Assembly: GCA_006503535.1 (NCBI GenBank)
Contig: QYRS01000002.1
Span: forward strand, 1,240,001 to 1,304,000
DNA length: 64,000 bases
Direction of reading: 5' to 3'
Source of the DNA: Arthrinium phaeospermum
Lineage: Eukaryota > Ascomycota > Sordariomycetes > Amphisphaeriales > Apiosporaceae
Position numbers and translations under genes: made by a program. Shown here piece by piece: positions 54,415-64,000 of the stretch (the stretch's first letter is position 1; the number at the start of each line of letters is the position of its first letter). The notes beneath the pieces were generated by a model. The model did no database searches. It worked only from the letters and a program-made list of their open reading frames with translations, and was not told the origin of the DNA.

Positions 54415-55857
54415 TTAAACGCCGAGAGCGGAGTTGAAAGCATTCGCCGCCGCCTGGCCCGAAGCCGCGTTGGCGGCCTGGGCGGCCGAGTTGCACTCGC
54501 TGACGGTGGCGGCGCTGGCCTTGCACTTGGAGCCGAGCTGCTGGCAGATGAACTGGGTGATGATGGCGGGCTTCTGGGCGGAGCCGTGGGCAAAGTCCTT
54601 GGTGTTGACGGGGACGAAGGCGGACTCGCCCTTGCGGTCGGCCAGGTTGGAGGAGAACTGGATGGCGGGGGAGCCGCACGAGCCCGTGTCGAGGCCGCCG
54701 GCCTGGCGGCGCTTCTTGCCGCCGTTGGCCGAGACGCACTGCTGCTGCTGGGCGTCGCAGTCGGACACCTTGATGGAGTTGTCCTTGCCGCCGTTGACGG
54801 CGTTGGCGCAGGCGTTCTTCTGGACGTCGCAGGCGCGCTGGGCGGCCGCGCCCAGGTTCACGAACTGCGAGCCGTTGACGCCGAAGGGCTTGGAGGAGGC
54901 CGCGTCAGAGGTGATGGGGATGGGAGCAGCACCGGTGCTGCCGCTGAACTTGTTCAGGTTATTGGTAGCAGTGGCACCGCTGCCGGCGTTGTTGTTACCA
55001 GCGTTGTTGTTGTTGTTGTTGTTGGCGTTACCAGACTTGGCAGCACCAGATTGCTTAGCTCCCGCGGCAGAAGTAGCGGAGGCAGAAGCTGAGGCGACTG
55101 CGCTGGCGCTTGCCCGGTTGGCGGGAGCACTGCTGGTCGCGTTGCCGGCAGCAGCGCCGGAGCCGCCAGCGACGGCGGACTGGATCTCAGCCTCGGTGAC
55201 GTCGGGGACGAGGAGACCCTTAGTGTTGATGCAACCCTTGGGGTCGATGTCGTCACAGGTGTTGCCGGCGCCGGTTGTGTCGCCGACCTTGCCGGGGGCG
55301 AAGGTGCCCGACTGGATGGCCAGGGCCGGGTCGGCGCCGATGGAGCTCAGCTGTGTGGCCAGGGTCAGGGCGATCTGCTTGTTGAGCTCGGCGGCGCCGT
55401 CAGAGGCCGGGTCCTGGTGCTGCTGGAGAGCGGCGACCTCGGGGTTCTTGGCCGTCTCGGATTTGCAGAGGACGGAGGCCAGGCCGACGGAGCCGGTGTT
55501 GCGCTCAAGGGCGCGGAAGATCAGGGCGTTGGCCATGCCATCGACATCGTTGGCGGCCTTGGCGTTGGTGAAAGCCTGGTCAGCGATGCGCTGCTGCAGG
55601 CAGTCCAGGTCCTTGACGTTGCCAGCACCCTCAGCTGCTGCCTTGTTCCCCAGGAGGGAGAAGACGGGATCTTGGATGTTGTCAGGGTTGTCGAGCTTCA
55701 GCGAAGTAGCCACGACATTGAGGATGTTGTCGTGCGAGTGCTCCTGGGGAACCTCTCGGCGGGACAGGTGACGGTTGAGAGCCTGCAGGACGGCATCGGG
55801 GCGGGCAGTGGCCACGCCCAGCATGACCGCCACAGCAGCAGTTGACTCGAACTTCAT
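54415..55857 (-). CDS. secreted Ala/Asn/Ser-rich cell-wall-type protein
   Basis: One exon, 480 residues. The signal peptide is MKFESTAAVAVMLGVATA, cut before RPDAV. A dibasic HLSRRE (about 31-36) is a possible Kex2 site ending a propeptide. The N-terminal domain (about 40-230) contains a few cysteines (LDCLQQRI, SVLCKSE, GNTCDDIDPKGCINTKGLLVPDV) and is repeat-free. The middle (about 235-305) is low complexity: Ser/Ala-rich, then a poly-Asn tract encoded by GTT/AAC repeats (55003-55023). The C-terminal domain has Cys pairs in RACDVQKNACANAV and DCDAQQQQCVSANG, then KKRRQAGG (a second Kex2-like site) and SCGSPAIQFSSNL. No GPI signal is seen at the end. Similar proteins are common fungal wall or secreted proteins of unknown function; I do not recognise a named family. 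Confidence 0.8.
   Translation of the reverse strand: MKFESTAAVAVMLGVATARPDAVLQALNRHLSRREVPQEHSHDNILNVVATSLKLDNPDNIQDPVFSLLGNKAAAEGAGNVKDLDCLQQRIADQAFTNAKAANDVDGMANALIFRALERNTGSVGLASVLCKSETAKNPEVAALQQHQDPASDGAAELNKQIALTLATQLSSIGADPALAIQSGTFAPGKVGDTTGAGNTCDDIDPKGCINTKGLLVPDVTEAEIQSAVAGGSGAAAGNATSSAPANRASASAVASASASATSAAGAKQSGAAKSGNANNNNNNNAGNNNAGSGATATNNLNKFSGSTGAAPIPITSDAASSKPFGVNGSQFVNLGAAAQRACDVQKNACANAVNGGKDNSIKVSDCDAQQQQCVSANGGKKRRQAGGLDTGSCGSPAIQFSSNLADRKGESAFVPVNTKDFAHGSAQKPAIITQFICQQLGSKCKASAATVSECNSAAQAANAASGQAAANAFNSALGV
55003..55023. repeat. GTT microsatellite encoding poly-Asn
   Basis: Seven GTT units (AAC on the coding strand) inside the secreted-protein gene; a shorter run lies just upstream of it at about 54989-54996. 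The tract length is likely to vary between strains. Confidence 0.8.
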
Positions 55858-58800
55858 CTTGTCGGGTTTGGATGTATCTATAAAGACTGTTGGGATGTGA
55901 GTTCAAGATGAGGCCCGGCCTAAAGAAGGGAAATTCGATCAAGAGCACTAATACTAAAGAGTGTAAAATAGGAGGTAAATAGAAGGTAGTTCACAGAACT
56001 AGTAGAGAAAAGAACGTCGCAATTAGAGAAGGGCAGGCACTTGTCGTTGGATGAGGATAAGAAGAACAATTCCTGCCGAGCTGGCGAGGACTACTGTCCA
56101 TATATACACACAGGAGACCAATGTGAGGTCCCGAGGCCTGCCTGCCACCCATGAATGTTTTGGCGCAGATTCTACCAGCGTCCAAACAGGGTGTCAGTCC
56201 GACCCGCCCAGATGTCACCTCTTCAGGGTACCGTTAGCCGTGTCTCTGAAGCACAGGCAGTTAACGGTTTCGATCAAGCCGATCATCTTGCAAGCGAACC
56301 AGCGCCATGGCACCATAGCAGCAACGTGCTCCACGAACGGCTGTGGGTAAAGTGGGCGCTTCTTCGGCAGAAGGCGCTGCCGGGCGGCCTGCGAACTGCA
56401 AGGAGGCCTTAGCATGCGCTGGTTACACTTGCAGCCGTTTCTTGGTAAATCGTTAATAGATCTGCCCCTAGTTTCCCTGTCTTGGCTCATGCGCGGCCGA
56501 GTGGTTGACGGGGCAGACAGACCATGAGAGCGAACGTCATGGGGCAGCTGGGACGTTTCACGGCCATAAGATGGTTGCCAGGAAAAGATCGAGGCCACAC
56601 TGGTTTAGTTATGTGGTTGTGAGTCTGCAGAGGTTGTGACCGAAGTATTCTACATATCATGTCCCGGTGTTTACATTGGCATGTCATCAGTCAGTGACTT
56701 TGAATTTGATAGACGACGGGCCGCGCCCTCCAAGAAAAACAAATCTGATGAAGTTCAGCATGGATGGGAGCTCGGGATTTCAGACTTTCAGACGAAGAGG
56801 CTAGAAACTAGACCCGAAGTGGTCCATGAGGTTTCTTGAATGGGGCAACTGGCAGGGATGATCAAGCTTAAAAAATGCAGTGGCTTTACTTGTTAAGGTT
56901 AACCTGGGCTCAGCCGATTGGGATCATGAGATGGAGGGGAGATGGAGATGAGACGAAACAGAACGGAGCCGAGATGTACGACGCAGTACGTAGGCAGAGT
57001 CAGAGAGTCGCAATCCGAAACGTCTCAGTTGAGCCGCAACCCCATCAATCCCCGTTAACCTGGGAGCCAAGCTTTTTCTCAGATGCACTGCTGATTGGGT
57101 GTTGGCGGGTGTTCGTGGGGGGTGTGACCGCCCAAGGTTAAGTGTTAAGCCTAACTTAGTGGTTAATTTAGTGACTTGCAGATGAGTGGCAGGGGTATGG
57201 ACTAGGGTGCTTTCTTTCCTAACACCAACGGTTTGCAACTTCAACAATCAACTCCTTCGTTTCTCCCTCTCTAGGCTGGTAGGCCTACGATGTACGTCTT
57301 GTCTGCTTACCATTAGATTGTTCGGCCAATGTCGATCCTAGGTAATCATATAGGGAGCCTTTAATATCAGGATGGCCATCCTTCATCAGGCGTCCCACAA
57401 GCGCCGACTACCTAGAACGGGTTCATCCCTTGTAGCCGGATAAGGAGGCACCCGTCAGGTCTTATCGCCGCGAGGTCATCTAAATGGTTAGTGACTGGCG
57501 TACTCAATGGCTGTACAATCCAGAGTCCACACCGCAAGGCTAGCTAGGCGGATGATTGATCGTCTGGTAGCAACTCGGCACGAGCAAGTATTGGCGTCAA
57601 GCGGTTCCTTGCGATATGAGACGACGAGAAAACCACACACAAAACAAACACCCTCCTTGGGGCCGCATGGCGGACGGGCATTCTCTCGCACGGCGATCAT
57701 ACAGCCAAGGCAAGGGTTGCCGCCTACTGTTGCAATTTGCAGTATGTACTCATGGACCATGCGATCCCGCGTGTTCATCTTTTCTGACAGCTTTCAACGG
57801 CAAAACACTGGTGATTGACATTGGCAGCCTTTGTTTGTCCTACGTGGCATGCATACACCTGGAAAGATGTTCCTGTATTGTTTGGCTGTGCAACTATACG
57901 CGGTACAGTTGGCCGCCAGGCAGAATGTCAGTCCGTATAGCCATGAATATGAACGTGCAGTACGCAAAGCCCATGCTCCTCGAGATAACATGCACATGCC
58001 GTGAACGCTTGGTACCTATCTGATTCGATTACCATCCAAGTCCCAACAATACTGCATGAGGAAGGAGAGAAATCGTCCAATGTCAGGTCACATTCCGGAA
58101 GGATCGCCTCCCGCACGCAAATCCTCGATCAACTTGGAAGCACTGAGCGCTCTCAGGGGCTACCCGCTCATCGATTCGTTTACCCAGTGTTCCAATGTAA
58201 GATTCACCGCGAATGTTACCATGATGCATTGGAACATCAGATCAGGGCTCTCAACCTAGGACGATCAAGCCAGGCACCAGGATAGAAAGGTGTCAAATCT
58301 ATGATCTGCGACTCTCCAAGCTTGATACACATCGAAGCCAGGATCGTGATAGTACGCTGCATACCCAGCATCACCAATAATATCTGCCAAATGTGACGCA
58401 TTCCTACCCTTATTGCGACTCCCGAGGTTGGAAACAAGAACTCTACCTATATCTACACGCGAGCTCATGTTATCTTACTCCATTTAAAGTCTCATATAGG
58501 CAATGAGCTCTCGCATGGAGGTTGGCATTTGCATTATCTTTCTACAGTCTCTGGTGGTTGTCGGAAATAGGCAAGTGAAACTGAATTGTCTACATGAACG
58601 TACCATTGAGCGCTGAGGCAACAGTTTTGATAAGTGCATGATCCGCTCAAATTCGGTTTTGGTTGGAAAAAGAGCGAAACCACCGATCATGCTGAAGTTC
58701 TGGATCACAGTCCTTACAGGTATCGTTTAATTCTCCTCATAAGCCCGATCGCATAACAAAGTCAATTTGCCAGGCGAGTCACTCATGCGGTTACAGTCAG

Positions 58801-59209
58801 TAGACTCCAGTACAGCGTTTCGAGGCAGCTCATTGCAACTCTGGCTCAGCCGGCTCATTTCGGCCACGATTGAGGGTGGATATGATATGTTCTTTCTTAA
58901 GCCTAGTAATTCTAACCTCATACTTGGCTATTTTCAACACAAACTCGTTGGATGCCCCCAGCACACATACAGCAGCCGTGGCACAGAAAACCGTCTTAGG
59001 ATATACGATGGGACAGAGACACAACAACTCGTATCTGAACGGGCTTGATTTGTACAGGATTAGCGGAGGCTGATAAAGTCTAAGAAAAGTCCGAGAATGT
59101 CGAGGTATCCCCCATCGCATCAAGTCTATAGCTGGGAAGCGGACAATGGAGAAAGCTTGCCAAATCCCTTATTTTCGGCAGTCTATTATTCGTACATTGA
59201 GACCCTCGT
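55858..59209. other. 3.3 kb gap with no supported gene
   Basis: Upstream region of the secreted-protein gene and the 3' side of RIP1. Open frames are short. On the minus strand between about 58265 and 58921 three adjacent short frames (58921-58727, 58708-58484, 58468-58265) have mildly protein-like composition and lie near splice-like signals, but I recognise no domain. No RNA gene was seen. Confidence 0.4.
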
Positions 59210-60260
59210 TTAACCGATGATCAGCTTGCCATCTTCGGGGAACTCGTACTCGGGAATCTCCAGGTTGAGAGGAGCGGGGCCCTTCCTTATACGTCCGGAG
59301 ATGTCGTAGTGAGAACCGTGGCAGGGGCAGAACCAACCACCGAAGTCACCAGCCTCGCCGATGGGCACACAACCCAAATGTGTGCAGACACCTGTTAAAT
59401 AGCAGCATTAGTCTTGATTCTGCAGATCACTGGCGGTCTTGGGAGGAGATCTGCCGCGTTTCAGGGTAGCAATATCAATTAGGCTCGGATGCCTTGCATA
59501 AATGGGCGAATTTGGCATCATCGGCATACGCGCAACTTCGCACCATTGCCAGACATCCCCGTCGAAATCTGCAGTTTGTTTGAATATGACGTACCCAGCA
59601 TAACCAGCCACTCAGGCTTCTGCACGCGTTCCTCGTCGGCCTGGGGGTCTCGCAGAGACTTGACGTCGATCTTGTTGGCCTCGTCGATCTCGCCCTCGGT
59701 TCGGTGTCGGATGAAGACGGGCTTGCCTCTCCACTTGATGATGACGTTCTTGCCCTCGGGGATGGCGTTGAGGTCGACCTCGACCTTGGCCATGGCCAAG
59801 ACATCGGCGGACGCGGACATGTTCTTCAGGAACTCTACAGTCGAGGATGACAGGTTAGTAAGCCATTGGCAATCGGAGCAATTTGGCAGGCCGCGTCTTC
59901 GGTGCTGGCAGCCACCACGGACGTAGCCGTGTGCTGATGGCGGCTCAATGGCTCCGGGATCGTCGTTGCCAATCCCTCTCGTCACTCACCTTGAACAGTC
60001 GACTTGGCACCGGCGGCGGTAATGGCACCCATGGCACCGACCATGAAGTAGGAGACCAGGTTGTTGGCGCCGAGAGAGTTCTTGCTCATGTAGCTGCCCC
60101 AGTCGGGGACCTTGGAGGCCCGGCTGTCGCCCTTGAAGGGGCTGCTGTAGTTGCCATCGCGGAGCGAGCTGGAGGTCGAGAGAGCGCGGACGGAGCGGAG
60201 GGTAGCGGTCTTGGAGGCCTCTCGCGCGAGGGCGCGCGATGCGATAGTCAAAGGCGCCAT
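59210..60260 (-). CDS. RIP1: Rieske iron-sulfur subunit of cytochrome bc1 complex
   Basis: Complex III subunit that passes electrons from ubiquinol to cytochrome c1, in the mitochondrial inner membrane with its head in the intermembrane space. Exons 60260-59990, 59834-59595 and 59391-59210 join at phase 1 each time to 230 residues, the family length. Residues 1-30 are a mitochondrial presequence rich in Ser, Ala and Arg ([13 protein letters not shown]). The membrane helix is [19 protein letters not shown], followed by the hinge and [14 protein letters not shown]. The 2Fe-2S ligands are in CTHLGC and CPCHGSHYD, restored across the last intron. The first intron (155 bp) has a perfect TACTAAC branch point; the second is 203 bp. 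A CCAATCA element lies about 195 bp upstream. Confidence 0.97.
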
Positions 60261-60731
60261 GACGATGGGAGGTAGGTTGTGGATTCAATTGGGAGGGTGG
60301 AATTGGTCGGTCGTCCGGAGAGAATCAACTGCTTTACCTGCTTGAGGTCTTTTCCAAATTTCTGGGGACGGCTACCGAAACGGAACAAGCTCGGCTTGGA
60401 GTGGCCGCATAATGACTGCCTGGTCTGTGCAGCTGCCAAATTGCGAGTTGCTGATTGGCCGAAGCTGGTGCTGATGCTGTGGCAGCTGGTCGCCACTAGC
60501 TCGGCAGCTGCCAGCAATCAGATAAGCTGAGTAACCAGGTACATATGAGGTAATCACTTCATTCATTCAGGGACACGATGTGGAGGAATTCCAGGATACG
60601 GCATTATACTATGAGTTCTCAGGTTAAGTAGGTTAAGGTTAATAAGAGCAACAAACCACATGAGGCAAGCATGTCCTTTTGATTCAGATGGCGGCATGTC
60701 TGGTCCATCCATAAATTCGGGCCTCAACTGT
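60261..60731. other. intergenic region RIP1/DDB1
   Basis: 471 bp between the DDB1 stop and the RIP1 start, holding the RIP1 promoter. No coding frame supported. Confidence 0.5.
60452..60460 (-). promoter_or_regulatory. CCAAT (HAP/CBC-type) box of RIP1
   Basis: On the RIP1 coding strand this reads GGCCAATCA, the extended CCAATCA form bound by the fungal HAP2/3/5 complex, about 195 bp upstream of the RIP1 ATG. HAP control of Rieske genes is established in yeast; its use here is inference. Confidence 0.5.
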
Positions 60732-63700
60732 TTAATGCAAGCGCTTGAGCTCTTCGACCAAATTCCGTATGCTCTCAACATCCGGACCCAAACCTGTGAC
60801 CATCTCCTCCTGTATGCTTTCGTCCGCGTCTAGAAAGCGTTCAATCAGCTCCCCGTCTATGTACCTGTATGGTTCGGCCGCCTCCCGCTGCTCATTTCTA
60901 AAAGAGCGGAAGTCGTTAAACTCCAGCTTCCCCACCGTCTCGATCTTTTCGACTATTTTCTCTTGCAACCGATATAGCAAATCTAGCGTACTGTCCGTCA
61001 TAGTTCCAAACAGGTAAATTCCACCTTCGACCTGTTGTTGCTTGTATGTTAGCGGCTATCCAGAACTCGTGGGGAGGGGGAAAGGTCACGTACCGTGCCG
61101 AGGAACGCTCGAGGGACAACAATGGCATTCTCGCTAGCGTCGACCGTCACTTTCTTAATCCTGTTGACCATGTCTCCCAGATTGAATTCGCTGGTGATAG
61201 TCATACTCTTCTTATCATCTTCCGTGACCCCTGATGTATTGCGGCGAAGTACCATGAGGTTTCCTTGTGCATCCGCCTCGAGCCACGATTCCCCCTCGAT
61301 GTGACATATCGACGTTGCCCATGAAGCTTGATAATGTCTGCCCAACTCCTCCAATCTTGCCGGCTTGTCATCAGCCGCCGGGGTGAACTTGACGATGCTC
61401 ATTGACTTCATCAAGTCGGCCACCGCGATGGTATCTCCTTCAATGGCCAGATCAACTGGATATGTCGATGGGCGGTAGGACGCCACGCGATCAATCTTAG
61501 CGTCTGTTGTCGATACCTCGTTGTACCGATACACAATAACAGTCTTGGCAAGTGCTGCCACGATGTAGTCGCCAATGACTCCGAAACACCTACATGCACC
61601 CTTAACACCCCGTTGCGATACCACGTAAGGGTTTCGGTCACTGTCGATTCCAACAACCAGAATTCGTCCCCTGAAGTCATCCTGCGAGCCGGGATTGGGT
61701 TGGACATCACTGAGGTAACTCGTGCCAACAAGGAACCGCTCAACCTTGGTTCCATATGAATCTGTTAGTTCAGCTCGGAATACGGCCTCCACCATTTCTG
61801 GCCCCGAGGCGCCTTCGAGTATCAAGTCTTCGCCAATTTTGTCGAAAACCACCTCGTCTACCAGCCGGAATGAGCTGGTAATCATCTCTTCGTTATTGAT
61901 CACTTCTCTCTTGACACACCCCAATCCAAAGGCCCGCTCGTTTCGAGAATAAGCTATTCTCCTCACAGTCTGTCCCATTGGAAGTGTCTGAACATGAGTT
62001 CGTCGTTCATCGTCGATGAGAGCAAGTTTCAGCGTCGTTTCGGTTGCCAGAGCCATGCAATCCGGGAACGCCTCGGTGTCAAAAGGACATACACACGTTG
62101 CGTCCTGCGCGGTCACGGCCGAGTAGATGATGCGGCCATGAGACGCATATATCAGGCTAGAGTGCTCACTCGTAGAAAAGACGTTGTAAACGCCATTCGG
62201 CTTCGGAAGAAGCTGCAGGCGTGCGTGCCTTGTGCCAAGGACGATACTCTTGCGCCCCGATAGAGCGAAATCTGATTTTGACACATTGAAAGTGAATACG
62301 AAGCCATCTTCCATTGCGACGAACAGGCTGGGCCCGTAAGACTCGGGCGGCAGAATCTGAGCAAGCACAATGTCACGCGGAACCGAAGTCAGGTCGTCCT
62401 GTTTCCTTAGCGATTCGCTATGCAAGGGCTGAAGGGTTTTGAGATCCATGATAGATATTGTTCCTGATTTCCAGAAACCTACCACGCCAATACTAGGGTA
62501 CTGAGGCGGCAGGTGTATGCAGGCGACCTGCTCCTTTTCCCCGAGGTCGTTGTGTTCCGTGCGAATAAGATCATGTTCTATTTTGAGTGAGATCAGACTG
62601 TTGCCGTTGATAGACAGGAGGATCCAGTCATTGTTGGCGGATGCATTAGTGATAGTTTGGCCAGCTGAAGGGCTCCAACTGGAGATGGCAACGCCGCCCT
62701 CAACATCAATAAGTCGCACGCTGCTAGGAGTAACCTGGACCAGGCGGCCATCAGAAAGGTTCTGGGCCACCAGAGTCTGCTCGTTTAGGGAGGTACCCTT
62801 GAACACCTCGACTTCTTCAATATCCCCAGACGAACTGAACGAAAAGACTCTGGTCTCGGTGAGGAATGATACTAGCAACGTGTCGCACTTGGGAGAAGAT
62901 CCAGCCCTGATGGGAAATAGCGATCGCACATTGTCCATGTCGGCCAGGATACCAACGTCTTCGAGTCCGACACCACTACGGACACTCCTCAAGCTGCCGT
63001 CTTTGTGGACACCACTCCCAGCAACGATCCTAGCTTGCCCAGATGAGTACTCGTTGACTGTTTGCTCTTCCCCCTCACGGTTGCCCATGTCCATGATAGT
63101 GAAGTCCAATATTGGTGAGATATTGGTCAGCTCCTGGACTAGCTCAAGGGTGTAAGTCTCTGGGTCGATTCTGAATAGTTGAGAGTTTCCGTAATGGGAA
63201 GCGACGAATAGCGTGTTGTCTCCCATGTAGACTAAACGGTTTGCCCGTGACGTTACCCCGATCTTCTTCATCTCCAGTCCAGTCACCACGGCACCGTTTT
63301 CCAGTTGGATCTCTAGCATCCACATGGTCCCGTAGTCGTCCCCGACGAAGTAATGGGACACATTGTATTCGGCCCAGGCGACGAAAATAGAGGACTCTAC
63401 AAGGGCAGTTTCCACTGTCTTCTTAGCAGCGTCGTCGTAGTACAGCAGCCGCGTCTCTCCCACGACAATAAACCCGCCCAGCTGAGCACGGGCTTGCTGA
63501 GCGTTCCGGACAATGTAGCGCTTGTGTTCCTCTTCTCCCCGACCGACTGGTATCAACATGGCCGCGCCAGGGTCCTGGATTTCAAATCTGTCTATTTGGT
63601 CCTTGGTCTCGAAATTTGATACCGTATTGTTTCTGTCATCGGAGTAGAGGCGGTACGTGACGAGTTGGGCGTCCGGGTTGTCGGTCCGGGTTTGATATAG

Positions 63701-64000
63701 AAACGCAACCTTCGGTTGGCCGGTTTCCACGTGCAGAAAGGTGGCAGATCTTATGAACAGCTCCCTGATGCGGATCTGTTCTTGCCAGTCTAGTTCCGTC
63801 GCTCTGGTCTTCATGTGTTTCATGCGGGCTATGTTCAAGACTCCTTCCCAAAGTAACATTATCATGAACCTGCCCGATGGATCGACAATACACTGGTCTT
63901 GGCTCTGCGAATCTCTCATATACTTCTCATTATTATCGGTGAAATCTGTGTAATGGTCCGGTCCTCCGGTTTTGTCGTCCCATCCGAGTGTGAAGTATTG
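60732..64000 (-). CDS. DDB1: DNA damage-binding protein 1 (DDB1), partial at window edge
   Basis: Adaptor of CUL4 ubiquitin ligases with roles in UV-damage recognition, chromatin and replication control. The frame is open from 64000 down to 61094 and continues past a 62-bp intron (GTACGT donor, CAACAG acceptor) in the last exon, 61031-60732: 969 codons plus 99 residues are visible. The true N-terminus lies outside the window. Visible order: the BPA propeller start (QDQCIVDPSGRFMIMLLWEGVLNIARM), BPB (LVAQNLSDGRLVQVTPSSVRLID) and BPC with the C-terminal CPSF-A domain (RILVVGIDSDRNPYVVSQRGVKGACRCFGVIGDYIVAALAKTVIVYRY). After the intron come VEGGIYLFG and the terminal helices EPYRYIDGELIERFLDADE, which are diagnostic for DDB1 over its paralogues CPSF1 and SF3B3. 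Codon use is ordinary. Confidence 0.95.

Noticed and set aside
54434..55771. 445-codon plus-strand open frame antisense to the secreted-protein gene
   Set aside because: It is the reverse shadow of an Ala/Ser/Asn-rich GC-biased gene; composition is repetitive and no domain or start context supports it.
1..64000. CRISPR arrays, prokaryotic operons, insertion sequences
   Set aside because: The gene structure is eukaryotic with spliceosomal introns and no regularly spaced repeats are seen.

Overview
The window is nuclear DNA of a filamentous ascomycete (Pezizomycotina, most likely Sordariomycetes). Evidence: short GT-AG introns of about 47-215 bp with fungal branch points (a perfect TACTAAC in the Rieske gene), strong G/C preference at third codon positions, single-gene transcription units on both strands, and fungal-type proteins (Atp19, LYC1-type lysine acetyltransferase, a tiny fungal metallothionein, a PaxU/TMEM53-like DUF829 protein). 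I resolved 22 protein-coding genes, most to exact splice sites by matching reading phase across each intron. I found no tRNA, CRISPR array or intact transposon.

Layout: 1-5293 has no supported gene. 5294-8149 holds a purine-cytosine permease and, convergent to it, RIB7 (riboflavin pathway). After a 2.9 kb gap come a CYSTM-type Pro/Gln/Tyr-rich small protein (11017), a FAD monooxygenase (13443, minus) and ribokinase (14315). A fungal-specific disordered protein (17652-15508, minus) carries an in-frame TAG. ATP19 (18631, minus) and an MTFP1-like mitochondrial protein (19206, plus) are divergent neighbours, followed by a CUZ1-type AN1 zinc-finger protein (21452, minus) and RAD4/XPC (22134, plus). 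Next are a DHA2 MFS transporter (27761, minus) and a divergent DUF829 protein (28888, plus), a metallothionein (30445, minus), a 1570-residue RhoGEF (36106, minus), a short DCC1 (37345, plus) and a secreted GH2 glycosidase (40950, minus). An RNF216-like RBR ubiquitin ligase (44896, minus), LYC1 (48461, minus), CCT1 (51491, minus) and prolyl-tRNA synthetase (52037, plus) follow. The right end has a secreted Ala/Asn/Ser-rich wall-type protein (55857, minus), a 3.3 kb gap, the Rieske protein RIP1 (60260, minus) and DDB1, which runs off the right edge.

Most genes are core housekeeping functions: respiration and mitochondria (ATP19, RIP1, MTFP1), nucleotide-excision repair (RAD4, DDB1), proteostasis (CCT1, CUZ1, RBR ligase), translation (ProRS), cohesion (DCC1) and small-molecule metabolism. 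The accessory part is the MFS/DUF829 pair, the monooxygenase, the GH2 enzyme and the secreted protein. I see no biosynthetic backbone enzyme, so I do not call a metabolite cluster.

The most interesting signal is the TAG at 16832-16830. It sits inside an otherwise open, well-phased coding sequence where TGG (Trp) would restore the frame, and it is placed in the loop of a predicted hairpin. That is the sequence context reported for developmental A-to-I mRNA editing in Sordariomycetes; a recent nonsense mutation is the main alternative.
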